This document shows, piece by piece, positions 16,989 to 26,291 of a stretch of 35,951 nt of DNA. Position numbers and translations under genes: made by a program. Under the pieces are notes generated by a model. That model was not told the DNA's origin. It searched no databases and was given only the letters and a program-made list of their open reading frames with translations. This stretch comes from Limnothrix sp. RL_2_0. Its GTDB lineage: Bacteria; Cyanobacteriota; Cyanobacteriia; Cyanobacteriales; MRBY01. Location: assembly GCA_012033055.1 (NCBI GenBank), contig JAAUPR010000015.1, positions 10,154 to 46,104 of the forward strand. Direction: 5' to 3'. Each line of letters starts with the position of its first letter. The first letter of the stretch is position 1.

Positions 16989-17025
16989 TGAATAACTCGT
17001 ATATTTCACATATTTCCACCAAGCA
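16989..17025 (+). promoter_or_regulatory. Upstream block shared with the first small paralogue (copy 2)
   Basis: Begins TGAATAACTC and aligns gap-free to 16131-16167 (27 of 37 identical by eye, including AACTC, ATATTT and CCAA). It lies 143 bases before the ATG at 17132. Confidence 0.45.
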
Positions 17026-17101
17026 CAACTTGATTTATCGATATGAGGCGTTTTGCGTAAATCGAGGTTGGATATTGGCACTTTTTTAATCAATCACTTT
17101 G

Positions 17102-17118
17102 ATTATTTTCAAAATAAT
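17102..17118. promoter_or_regulatory. AT-rich palindrome before the 60-aa gene
   Basis: ATTATTTT C AAAATAAT, a perfect 8-bp inverted repeat 13 bases before the ATG and overlapping the region just 5' of the ribosome site. It could be an operator or simply AT-rich chance. Confidence 0.3.
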
Positions 17119-17131
17119 TTAGGAAAACATT

Positions 17132-17314
17132 ATGGATAGGCTCGTTGATACAATTCAGAAAGTTCTCGTTACTGGTCAAATCACTGATCAGCAGGCGACT
17201 CAGATTAATCAGCTCTTGTGGAAGACCCCCATGGATCAGCCTGTATTGAAGGCATTGAGCCGTTTGGAGAAGGAGTTATCCACGGGGAATGTGACAGCGA
17301 GCCATCATATGTAG
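17132..17314 (+). CDS. Tiny conserved-type protein, paralogue 2 (60 aa)
   Basis: MDRLVDTIQKVLVTGQI followed by NQLLWKTPMDQPV and LSRLEKELSTGNV shows the same spacing as the 59-aa protein at 16308, so the two are homologues from an old duplication. ATG at 17132 is supported by AGGA about 9 bases upstream. No signal peptide, membrane span or known motif; predicted to be two or three helices. The separation from its paralogue (0.65 kb) with the inverted glutaredoxin-like gene between suggests duplication followed by insertion, or a duplicated unit from which other genes were lost. Function unknown; the conserved upstream DNA argues that both are expressed under related control. Confidence 0.7.
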   Translation: MDRLVDTIQKVLVTGQITDQQATQINQLLWKTPMDQPVLKALSRLEKELSTGNVTASHHM

Positions 17315-17485
17315 GCGATATTGATCCATTGATTGATCGGGGCTGAAAGGAAAAAGTCCCTAGGGTGATCTGGTGTATTGTCGCGACTCTAGGATGCTAG
17401 AAAGGGATAATGATTGACCATTGGCTGGTTGTGTTGCTGGCCTAAATAAATTGGAGTGGGGCGATCGCCTGTCCTGATAATCAAT

Positions 17486-17530
17486 AAAAAACACTAGCTT
17501 TTCCCCTGAGGAACATATAGCTAGTGTTTT
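17486..17530 (-). terminator. Long-stem terminator, oriented for the minus strand
   Basis: AAAACACTAGCT (17488-17499) and AGCTAGTGTTTT (17519-17530) form a perfect 12-bp stem with a 19-base loop. Read on the minus strand the stem ends in six T, so it fits termination after the exported-protein gene ending at 17608; it could work weakly in the other direction. Confidence 0.65.
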
Positions 17531-17570
17531 AGGTGTTGAAGAGATATATTCGGGCGATCGCCGCTAGATA

Positions 17571-17615
17571 TTCGTCTTTAAAACTTTCGTCTTTAAAACT
17601 TTCGTCTTTAAAACT
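17571..17615. repeat. Three tandem 15-bp repeats containing in-frame stop codons
   Basis: The unit TTCGTCTTTAAAACT occurs three times without variation (17571-17585, 17586-17600, 17601-17615). The third copy covers the end of the gene at 17608. Because 15 is a multiple of three, each copy places a TAA in the same frame of that gene. Confidence 0.95.
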
Positions 17616-18156
17616 GAGGTTGTTCAAACTCACGGTTAACAAAACCGAGTTCAAATAACTGTTGATAAGATTTGCCGCCGAGGTCGCTAACGGGACTCTG
17701 GGAGCGAATCACCTGAATGAGCAGCGGTACGGACAGTTCAGGTTGTCCTTGGATACGGTGGACAAGGGCTAGACGATAGGTTGCTGTGTCTCGCATGTCG
17801 CCCGCAGCGATCGCCGATTCACGCTCTGCGTCATACACTGAGTTGTCTAAACCTTGAAAACTGTTGGCTAGCTCGATGTGGAAGTTGGAAAGCTGGTTAA
17901 ATACTTGACGGGCTTCTTTGAGCCGATTTACTGCTGTGTCGTAGTCTTTGGCTGAAATTGCGGCGATCGCCTGATCCATCAAGGCCGAACCACCCGCCAT
18001 ACTGAGGATACTATCACTTTGGGTGAAAGGGCGTAGCTCACTTAAGTTTTGTTGGACAGCCTCAGGCTGCGCAGAAATTGGTGGCATAATTGCCAGAGAG
18101 CACCCCATGGCCAAACTAGCGAGTGGAATCAAACGATGGATATTGATTGCTTTCAT
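17608..18156 (-). CDS. Exported helical (TPR-like) protein, function unknown
   Basis: A 182-aa protein when started at ATG 18154-18156 (MKAINIHRLIPLASLAMGCS), which gives a signal peptide ending PPISAQ; a longer form starting at 18234 would bury it. The mature part is helical, with AIAAISAKDYDTAVNRLKEA and YRLALVHRIQGQPELSVPLL resembling degenerate tetratricopeptide helices. It is probably periplasmic or lumenal. The gene is divergent from the subtilase, with about 95 bases between starts, so the two may share a control region. The stop codon lies in the 15-bp tandem repeat. The cysteine at residue 19 lies inside the hydrophobic core (LAMGCS), so a lipoprotein is a weaker alternative. I do not recognise a named family. 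Confidence 0.65.
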   Translation of the reverse strand: MKAINIHRLIPLASLAMGCSLAIMPPISAQPEAVQQNLSELRPFTQSDSILSMAGGSALMDQAIAAISAKDYDTAVNRLKEARQVFNQLSNFHIELANSFQGLDNSVYDAERESAIAAGDMRDTATYRLALVHRIQGQPELSVPLLIQVIRSQSPVSDLGGKSYQQLFELGFVNREFEQPQF

Positions 18157-18250
18157 AATTTTCGTCAAGCGTTGATTTGACACAATAACAATTTGTATAC
18201 GGTTCACATCTCGATCCCGCAAGGGGATGGACAAGGAGAGGGTTTGCAGT

Positions 18251-20346
18251 ATGGCAGCACCAGAAGAAGCAATGCCACAACAACAAGGTCTTATTTTACA
18301 ACGGGGACAAGCGGAACTCTTACTACATAAGCTAGATGATCGCCTAACCGTTGCATTCCGGGATCCAGATGTAGATCTACTGGAAATAGTTCCGGGGCTA
18401 ATGTATCGTCCGTTACCGTTACTCCATAAGGATTTTCTGATGCAGGAGGTGATTGTGCCGCCGGAGGATCTGGAAATGGTCTTGGATTCGGCGCGGGCTA
18501 GCGAGGAAATCCTGTTTGCAAGCCATGTCTATCAGTTGGCCTATTCGATTGACAGTTTTGTTTATCTGACGAATCAGATGACACTCCAGTTTGAAAATAG
18601 CTTGTCTAATAATGAGCATGTGGGTTTTGGCGATCGCCACAATTTAAAACTTATCCGGCCAATTGTGGGGCTAGAAAATACCTACCTCTACGAACTGACA
18701 AAAGATAGTACCGCAAATCCCATTAAACTGGCGAATCAACTGCGGGTTTTACCGGGGATTAATCTTGCTGAGGCGAATGTGATATTGCCCCAAGAATCCC
18801 TCGGCGTGCCTAGTGTAATACCCAGTGACCCTTTGTTTCAGGAGCAATGGTATCTCCACAGTCCAGATCTCGATAGCCCCGAACTCCCCCAAGGGATCGA
18901 TGCGGTGGGGGCATGGGAAATTACGAAGGGTGATCGTTCGGTGGTGGTGGCGATCGCCGATGATTCTATCGATCTTGACCATCCCGATTTTCAAGGCGAA
19001 GGCAAAATTGTTGCCCCCTACGACTTTGGCGACAATGACTTTTTACCCAACCCAGACCATGACCAAGAAAGTCACGGTACAGCCTGCGCAGGGTTGGCGA
19101 TCGCCGAAGAAACAGGCACAGGTATTGTTGGCGTTGCCCCCGATTGCGCCCTGATGCCCTTGAAAACCACAGGCTACCTAGACGACGATTCCATCGAAGC
19201 GATCTTCACCTGGGCCGTTAACAAAGGAGCCGATGTCATTTCCTGTAGCTGGAATGCCGCCGCCGTTCATTTCCCCCTGTCCCTCCGCCAAAGTGCCGCC
19301 ATCCATTACGCAGCGACCGAAGGACGAGATGGTAAAGGCTGTGTGATTGTATTTGCAGCGGGTAATGCTAACCGTCCCCTTGATGGCACGATCTACGAAC
19401 GAGGTTGGCACAACAAAATGCTCTATGGTCCCACCGCTTGGCTTAACGGCTACGCCACCCACCCCGATGTGATTGCCGTGGGAGCCTGTACCAGTAATAA
19501 CCTCAAAGCTATCTACAGTAACTGGGGTTCAGAATTGTCCGTATGTGCCCCCAGTAATAACGCTGCCCCCGGTATGTGGTTTGCGGAACATGGCTATTTG
19601 CCCACCGCCCCCGAAATTCAGGACGAATTAGCCGGAGCGACGATCCTCAGTACCGATGCTCTAGGGGATTTGGGTTATGGTCAGGGACATTTTACACGGG
19701 ACTTTGGGGGAACATCGAGCGCTTGTCCGTTGGTGGCTGGGGTGGCTGCTTTAGTTCTCTCGGCAAACCCGATGCTCTCAGCGTTAGAGGTGAAGGAGAT
19801 TATCGAAAATAGTGCGGAGAAGATTATTGATCCCCGCCGCGATCGCCAACTGGGTTTACAGCTCGGTACTTATAATGCTCAGGGTCATTCCCGTTGGTTT
19901 GGCTATGGCAAAGTGAATGCAAAGGCGGCGGTACAGATTGCCAGTACTCAGTTTGTTGATGTGGAAGATCCCCAATTTTCTGCCGAGGAAACGAATGATC
20001 TCGAAATGGATATCCCCGATGATTCCACCGCTGGGGTGACTAGTCTGGTGGCATTTGAAGATGTGGGGGTGATTAAGGATGTGGCGGTACAGGTGCGATC
20101 GCCCACGAATACTTAGGAGATATCGAAATTCATCTGCGCACCGTCAACGGCAAAACCTTACTATTGCAAAACCGTACCCTCGGCAGCCAAACCATCCTTA
20201 ATAAAACCTATACCCCTACCAATACCCCGACCCTCAAAGAATTAGTGGGACTGGATATTACCGGAGAATGGTCGCTGTGGGTGGTAGATCACTCACCGAC
20301 GGATACAGGCTCCCTTAAAAATTGGTCACTCCGCTTTGATTATTAA
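18251..20346 (+). CDS. Subtilisin-family (S8) serine protease with P-domain, frameshifted near its 3' end
   Basis: The catalytic triad is visible: Asp in VAIADDSIDLDHPDF, His in ESHGTACAG, Ser in FGGTSSACPLVAG, with the oxyanion Asn in FAAGNAN. About 200 residues before the triad form an N-terminal prodomain-like region without a signal peptide. The frame ends at a TAG (20114-20116) just after VAVQVRSPTNT. In the frame one base back it continues as AIAHEYLGDIEIHLRTVNG and ends GSLKNWSLRFDY at 20346, a typical proprotein-convertase P-domain. The break lies at 20093-20095 in GGTGCGATCGCC, where one extra G restores frame. Start is taken at ATG 18251 behind AAGGAGAGG; ATG 18227 is an alternative. 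The intact product would be about 698 aa. Confidence 0.88.
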
Positions 20347-20421
20347 GGCGATGATCAAAAGGAATTATGCCAGTTGAAGGATCGGCCCACTGAATCTTGA
20401 TCAAATACAACAAGGTTATTG

Positions 20422-23400
20422 TTACTTATCGATGGGGAGTAGCCATTTATTGAGTACGGTGCGCATGGTGTCAGGGTTGATGGGTTTACTGAGATAGTCA
20501 TCCATCCCCGCTGCAATACATTTTTCGCGATCGCCTTTCATCGCATTAGCCGTCAGCGCCACGATAGGAATCGATTGATAAAACTCCCCAGCATTCCCTT
20601 GACGAATTTGCTGTGTTGTCTCGTAGCCGTTCATTTCTGGCATCAGACAATCCATCAAAACACAGGTAAACGGTTCTTCTAAGGATGATTCCCGCAGGAG
20701 CCACAGCGCTTCAACACCGTTCATCGCGGTACTAATTTGCAAGCCCATTTTTTTCAGTAAACCTCGAATCACCATTTGATTCACTTTGTTATCTTCCACG
20801 AGGAGCAGGCGAGTTTGTTCTGGATAGACGAGAATCTCTGGTTTATTGCGCTTGGAGTCATTGCCAGATGAATTTGCCGAACGTTGTACCACCGCAGTAC
20901 CATCACTGACATTCACTAAAGCATCTAGGAGTTCCGATGGCATAATCGGTTTGGTCAGATAGGCTGCCACATCTAAATCAATATTGTTGATCTCAGCGGA
21001 TTTGTTGGCGATCGCCGTCATCATTAAAATAGATAACTTCGTATCCCTTGCCTTAGACTGCAAAACTTTTGCGACATTAACACTCCTCATGTCCGGCAAC
21101 GTGCGATCCATCAGCACAATATCAAACCGAGCCGTTGGCGATCGCCCATCAAACACTTCCAGAGCCTCCGTCCCACTAGCCGCTTCCGTCACCTCTACTC
21201 CCCAGATCTCTAGCTGACTGCGTAGGATTTCCCGCTGAATCTCATTGTCATCCACCAACAATAATTTCAAAGGCGAAACACGGGGCAGCGGCAGCAGATC
21301 ATTAGCCTCATCACTCGTTTGTAGCTCAATAGTAAATCTGAACTGACTTCCTTTACCCACCTCACTCGTTGCCGTAATATTCCCCCCCATCAACTCACAG
21401 AGTTTTTTGGTGATAGTAAGCCCTAAACCTGTACCGCCATACTTGCGTGTGGTACTCGCATCCATCTGTGTAAACGGCTCAAACAAATGATCTAAAGTAT
21501 CTTGGGGAATACCAATACCTTGATCCATCACAGTACCCGTAAAGATAAGTCCAGAATCCTTTCGGGCCAGACGACAAGTTAACAAAATAGCGCCCCGCTC
21601 CGTAAACTTGATGGCATTGCTGGTGAGGTTAATTAAAATTTGTCGGAGTCGTCCCGGATCCCCATTCACCAGAGTATGGTTGATCCCCCGCAAATCAAGG
21701 ATCAGCTCTAGTCCTTTTTCTTCTGATTTGAGTGCCATCGTTCTCGCAAAGCTACCAAGGAGTTCGTGGAGGTCAAAGTTGATATGTTCGATCACCAGTT
21801 TGCCTGCTTCTACTTTGGAGAAATCGAGAATATCGTTAATCAGGGACAGGAGTGATTCGGCACTGGATTGGGCAATATTAATGTGCGATCGCTGTTGATC
21901 GGTCAATTCACTATCCTGTAATAGATGGAGCATCCCGATCACGCCGTTCATGGGGGTGCGAATCTCGTGGCTCATATTGGCGAGGAACATGCTCTTGGTT
22001 TGGGCGGCACTTTCGGCGGTTTCTTTGGCGCGGATTAGGGCTTTTTCGACTTGTTTATAGTCACTCACTTCCCAGTTGATGCCGATCAATTGTTTAACTT
22101 CTCCGGTTTCGTTGCGGATAATGATGGCATTGGATTTGATGTAGTGGATGTCGCCGTTGGTGTGGATTACGCGGAATTCTTGGGCGAAGTCGTCTTGGTT
22201 GTTGGCGATCGCCGCTTCATAAATAGCAAGGCATAGTCCCACATCATCGGGGTGAATTTTATTAGCCCAATCGTCAAAATTATTGTTAAAGTCACCGGGT
22301 GTAATGTCGTATAGAGCATACATTTGCTCATCCCAGATCAACCGACTATCAGCGTAGTTATATTCCCAAATGCCAATTTTTGCGGACTGGGTGGCGATCG
22401 CCAAGCGTTGGCTAATGTCTTGTACAGCAAGTTCTGTTTCCTTGCGATCACTGATGTCAGTATGAGTGCCGATTATGCGGGTAATTGTGCCCTGCTCGTC
22501 CCTTGCCATGGTCTTACCACGGGTCAAAATCCATTTGTAGGATCCATCCTTACACCGCAGACGATGTTCACAATAGTAAGTCGGGATTTTATCTTGGAAA
22601 TACTGCTCTAGCTGCTCATAAACTAATGCACGATCTTCTGGATGGATGCGACTATCCCATTCTGCAAATTTATTTTCTATTTCATCATCACGATAACCGA
22701 GGATCGCTTTCCACTGGGGTGAAAGGAACACCTGATCATTCGCGTAATTCCAATCCCAAATGCCATCCCCTGAACCTTCGAGGGCAAATTGCCAACGGAC
22801 TTCACTTTCTTTGAGGGCATTCACCGCAAGCTGTCGGTCAGTAATATCTAAGGCTGTCCCAAACACCCGGATCACTTTCCCCTCGTCATTCGTCTCCACT
22901 TCTCCCCGTCCTTCGTGATAGCGGATTGAACCATCCGGCAAAATCGCTCTGTAGTCAATAACGTAAGGAATATGATGGGCGATCGCCTGCTCAATCCCAT
23001 GGCGCAATTTCGCTTGATCATCCGGGTGAACCATCTGCAACGCCTCCTCGTAAGATGGCGCAGGCTCATGCGGGTCGAGACCAAACATCAACGCAATTTC
23101 CGATGACCAAGTGATCACTTGTGTAGGTACATCCAATGACCAGTTACCGATGTGGGCAATACGCTGCGCTTCTAGCAAAATATTTTGGCTTTGCTGGACT
23201 TTTTCCTCCGCCTCCTTGCGATCAGTGATATCTGTAATCGTACCGACCATGCCAATGATCTTGTCTTTAATATTCTTTTCTGGATTGCTCTGGACATACA
23301 CCCAGCGGATTGATCCATCTGGATGCAAAAAGCGATGCTCACAGGAAGTCGGTATTTGTTCTTTATAGGCCTGTTGCCACATGCTCATGACGTGATTTTT

Positions 23401-25653
23401 GTCGTCCGGATGGATCGCGTTTTGCCAACCATCACCGTAAAAGTTCTCTATTGGTAAGCCACTAATTTCGGCTGTTCTTTGGTTGCCATAGTTCACCGCG
23501 CCATTAAGGTCGAGGCGAAAAATACCAACTGGCACGATCGCCATGAGGTTGAGATAACGTTGTTCACTAGCGCGGAGGGCTTCTTCGATGTGGCGGCGCT
23601 CGCTGATATCCCTAGCCACCCAGAGCAGCTGATCCTCAGAAATCCTAGAGCAGGTGGCATTAAACCAAGTATCTACTCCATTAATGGGCAAACTATATTC
23701 AAATTGTTGGGATTTGCCAGAGGCGAAAGTTTGCTGGATACAGTCTTGAAAAAAAGTGAGTTCTTCCCCGTCAAAAATATCTGAGGTGGATTTGCCGATC
23801 AGTTTCTCAGGGGGGAAATAGAATTGATTGGACTGCGTCTCGATAACCTTTAAGTTGGAGCCGTCTGGACTTACCACCAACACCACATCATCCATGGCGG
23901 CGAACAGTCCTTGTAATTCAGCTTTGGATGCTTGGAGTGCTAATTCAGCTCGGTGGCGATCGCTGATATCTGTTGCAAAAAAATAGTAGCCTTGTACAAT
24001 ATTGTGTTCGTCATGGTCGGGAACTAATACGCCAGTGACATAGCGAATGTTTTCTCCCGAAGTAATTTTGAGATTAGCGTAATCTGCGGTTTCGCCATGG
24101 AGTGCCTTTTGAATATTTGACTGGCAATCTGCGTATAGTTCTTCTCCTAGGACTTCCCGGACTGTTTTGCCAATGATTTCTGCCGGCTGTTGCTTGAACC
24201 ACATGGCATAGGTGCGATTAGCAAATTGGTAGCGTTGATTGGTATCGATGTAGGCGATCGCCCCCGGTACAGAGTTGGTGATCAGCTGCAATCTTTGCTC
24301 ACTTTTTTGTAATGCTGCCGTCCGTTGTTGAATCCTTGTTTCTAAGGTTTTGTTGAATTGCTGGAGGGCTTCGTCGGTCCGTTTCCGCAACAGTTCTGCG
24401 CTGGCTCTTGCGGCAAAAACTCGCAAAATATCATGGATTTTTTTTGCTTTTGCGGCGTTAATCGGCTGTTGGTCAAAGACGCAAATATTGCCAATTGATT
24501 CTTGTTGATCGTTCTCGATGGCAACGCCCAGATAGCTTTTGATCTTCTTGGTCAACAGATCCATGTCGTGCGGAAAATGCAGATCGGTATGATCTAGGCA
24601 TTGGAAAAAGCCTTCATCGAGGACAAACTCGCAGGGGGTGTATTTGTAAGGGTAGTTGCAAGCAGATTTGAGGCCATCCTGTTCCCAATAAGCCAAGTTG
24701 TAGAGGCGATCGCCCTTTAGCTCATTAACAAAAACATAGGCACAATCCGTTGCCTCGGCTAAATGCGTGACAAGGGCCGCAAAAAAATCTTCCCCGGTGG
24801 TAGCGGCTGTCCCCTCAAGGATCGTGGTCAAAACATTTTCTGCCGCCTTGCGATCGCTGATATCTACGATGGAACCCACATAGCCAATCACCTCTCCCTC
24901 CCCATTGTGTTCCGCTGCAACGGAACGACCATGCACCCACACCACTTCGCCGTTGGGACGCACAAAACGATATTCGAGATTAAAAGGGCGCTTTGCCGCT
25001 GCGGATTGATACCATTCTGTTGAGATCCTATCTCGATCATCTGGATGCAAGCATTTGCTCCACTTTTTCTCCAAGAGGTCACTAAAATTTCGCCCTAGGA
25101 TGTTACACAACTCTGGATTGACGAAGGTACAATCTCCCGCCGCATTTGACCGAAAAATACCTATCGGGGCAAATTCCACCAATTGGTTATAAAGTGCTGC
25201 TTTTTCTTCGACGGTATCGTTGGCTAAATGGAGGCGGGCGGCATTGGTATTGAGGAAATCTAGTAATTTTTTTTCGGTCAAAACACCCAGTAATTGCTGT
25301 TGCTCATCAACAATTGGTAGATGGGAAATATGCTGGTCGGTGAAAATCTTTTGGATTTCTGTCACATCTACTTGGGCGATCGCCGGGTAGGTAATGAGTG
25401 ATTGCCCCACAACATCCTGCACCGCGAGGGAAGTAATATCCCGTTGCTCGACAAGTAAGCCTAAAATATTCCGCTGCGTCAAAATGCCGATGGGCTGGCT
25501 AGCTTCCATAACCATGGCACAATTGCAGTCCGTTTGTTGCTGGATGGCGGCGATCGCCGTAGTCAACGAATTACCCAGAAGTATTTGGGGGGGGTGAACC
25601 AACAATTCACGAATGATTTCAATCGGATAAAGTTTTTGTTCAGAAATAGTCAT
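20422..25653 (-). CDS. Multi-sensor hybrid histidine kinase: CBS2-PAS-GAF-PAS6-HisKA-HATPase-REC2
   Basis: A 1743-aa cytosolic kinase without membrane spans. Two CBS domains (about residues 10-145) come first, then a PAS/PAC, a GAF (about 275-435, with CDYAYVFVNE-like core), and six further PAS/PAC units, several ending in the DISDRK/DITDRK motif. The HisKA phosphoacceptor is His1229 in MSHEIRTPMNG; HATPase boxes are NLTSNAIKF, DQGIGIP and TGLGLTITKKLC. Two receiver domains follow with Asp1516 (VLMDRTLPD) and Asp1668 (VLMDCLMPEMNG); both keep the conserved Lys (LTKPI, LSKPI). No Hpt domain is present, so a separate phosphotransfer protein is expected. ATG at 25651-25653 is preferred over a TTG 54 bases upstream. 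CBS domains often sense adenine nucleotides; the real signals are unknown. Confidence 0.92.
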   Translation of the reverse strand: MTISEQKLYPIEIIRELLVHPPQILLGNSLTTAIAAIQQQTDCNCAMVMEASQPIGILTQRNILGLLVEQRDITSLAVQDVVGQSLITYPAIAQVDVTEIQKIFTDQHISHLPIVDEQQQLLGVLTEKKLLDFLNTNAARLHLANDTVEEKAALYNQLVEFAPIGIFRSNAAGDCTFVNPELCNILGRNFSDLLEKKWSKCLHPDDRDRISTEWYQSAAAKRPFNLEYRFVRPNGEVVWVHGRSVAAEHNGEGEVIGYVGSIVDISDRKAAENVLTTILEGTAATTGEDFFAALVTHLAEATDCAYVFVNELKGDRLYNLAYWEQDGLKSACNYPYKYTPCEFVLDEGFFQCLDHTDLHFPHDMDLLTKKIKSYLGVAIENDQQESIGNICVFDQQPINAAKAKKIHDILRVFAARASAELLRKRTDEALQQFNKTLETRIQQRTAALQKSEQRLQLITNSVPGAIAYIDTNQRYQFANRTYAMWFKQQPAEIIGKTVREVLGEELYADCQSNIQKALHGETADYANLKITSGENIRYVTGVLVPDHDEHNIVQGYYFFATDISDRHRAELALQASKAELQGLFAAMDDVVLVVSPDGSNLKVIETQSNQFYFPPEKLIGKSTSDIFDGEELTFFQDCIQQTFASGKSQQFEYSLPINGVDTWFNATCSRISEDQLLWVARDISERRHIEEALRASEQRYLNLMAIVPVGIFRLDLNGAVNYGNQRTAEISGLPIENFYGDGWQNAIHPDDKNHVMSMWQQAYKEQIPTSCEHRFLHPDGSIRWVYVQSNPEKNIKDKIIGMVGTITDITDRKEAEEKVQQSQNILLEAQRIAHIGNWSLDVPTQVITWSSEIALMFGLDPHEPAPSYEEALQMVHPDDQAKLRHGIEQAIAHHIPYVIDYRAILPDGSIRYHEGRGEVETNDEGKVIRVFGTALDITDRQLAVNALKESEVRWQFALEGSGDGIWDWNYANDQVFLSPQWKAILGYRDDEIENKFAEWDSRIHPEDRALVYEQLEQYFQDKIPTYYCEHRLRCKDGSYKWILTRGKTMARDEQGTITRIIGTHTDISDRKETELAVQDISQRLAIATQSAKIGIWEYNYADSRLIWDEQMYALYDITPGDFNNNFDDWANKIHPDDVGLCLAIYEAAIANNQDDFAQEFRVIHTNGDIHYIKSNAIIIRNETGEVKQLIGINWEVSDYKQVEKALIRAKETAESAAQTKSMFLANMSHEIRTPMNGVIGMLHLLQDSELTDQQRSHINIAQSSAESLLSLINDILDFSKVEAGKLVIEHINFDLHELLGSFARTMALKSEEKGLELILDLRGINHTLVNGDPGRLRQILINLTSNAIKFTERGAILLTCRLARKDSGLIFTGTVMDQGIGIPQDTLDHLFEPFTQMDASTTRKYGGTGLGLTITKKLCELMGGNITATSEVGKGSQFRFTIELQTSDEANDLLPLPRVSPLKLLLVDDNEIQREILRSQLEIWGVEVTEAASGTEALEVFDGRSPTARFDIVLMDRTLPDMRSVNVAKVLQSKARDTKLSILMMTAIANKSAEINNIDLDVAAYLTKPIMPSELLDALVNVSDGTAVVQRSANSSGNDSKRNKPEILVYPEQTRLLLVEDNKVNQMVIRGLLKKMGLQISTAMNGVEALWLLRESSLEEPFTCVLMDCLMPEMNGYETTQQIRQGNAGEFYQSIPIVALTANAMKGDREKCIAAGMDDYLSKPINPDTMRTVLNKWLLPIDK

Positions 25654-26291
25654 CAGGTAACGTTTTAAAAAGATGAATGGCTGCTGTCTTGATGCTTGAA
25701 ATACCAAAAAACGCGCAAACTTGGGTTGTACACCACGGAAAAAAAGCCATTAGGAAATCACCAAAAAAGTTGACTTCAGATCTTCTCCTTAGGTGTCAAC
25801 ATTCCCCACCTTTATATTTGCTTTCGGACAATCGATTATCTAGTCCTGTAACCTACACTTCAGAATACGATGCAACTCTGCACAATCTGGATTATCTCCT
25901 TGGATTTATACGCTCAACTCGTCATTGAGTAGAGTATTGATCTGCCTTGTCTAAAGTTTATCCCATAGTCAACTGCCTGAAAAATTATAGATGGGCGATA
26001 GAGTTGTACAAGTAATATTGGTCTTCTTCCACCCTAAGGGAGGGTTCTCTTAAGAGAGGATTACTTCTAAAAGTTAAACAAAATTGTTCTGGAGGATCAA
26101 TACAAAATTGAAATGTTTGGTATTGAAAAATATGCCCTAGAAAATGAGTGCTTTGTGTGACTGCCAGATAACCATTTGATTTTACTAAAATTTTCGCAAT
26201 CGAGTGCCCGCGGATGAATCTGCGACTAATCTTTGGAGGGTTTGGCGGTAGGATTTGAAGACTTGAGTTCACTGCTTGCAGTTAGTTTTTG
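25654..26291. other. Intergenic region between the hybrid kinase and the O-antigen-ligase-like gene
   Basis: About 640 bases with no gene I trust. A 95-codon GTG-started frame on the minus strand (25985-26272) has no recognisable domain, no ribosome site and unconvincing composition. Small palindromes are present (TCTCTTAAGAGA, about 26047). Promoters of both divergent genes must lie here. Confidence 0.45.

Larger units (their letters stand above)
16777..17131. other. AT-rich intergenic region upstream of the 60-aa gene
   Basis: No gene seen. It holds the second copy of the shared upstream block (16989-17025), a direct repeat of AAAAGTCAG (about 16943 and 16963), an AT-rich palindrome (17102-17118) and a TAGGAAAA ribosome site for the gene at 17132. 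Confidence 0.5.

Noticed and set aside
26040-26065. TCTCTTAAGAGA palindrome as a terminator
   Set aside because: No T-tract on either side and no gene ending nearby.
25985-26272. 95-codon minus-strand frame in the kinase/ligase gap
   Set aside because: GTG start without ribosome site, no domain, composition not protein-like enough to call.
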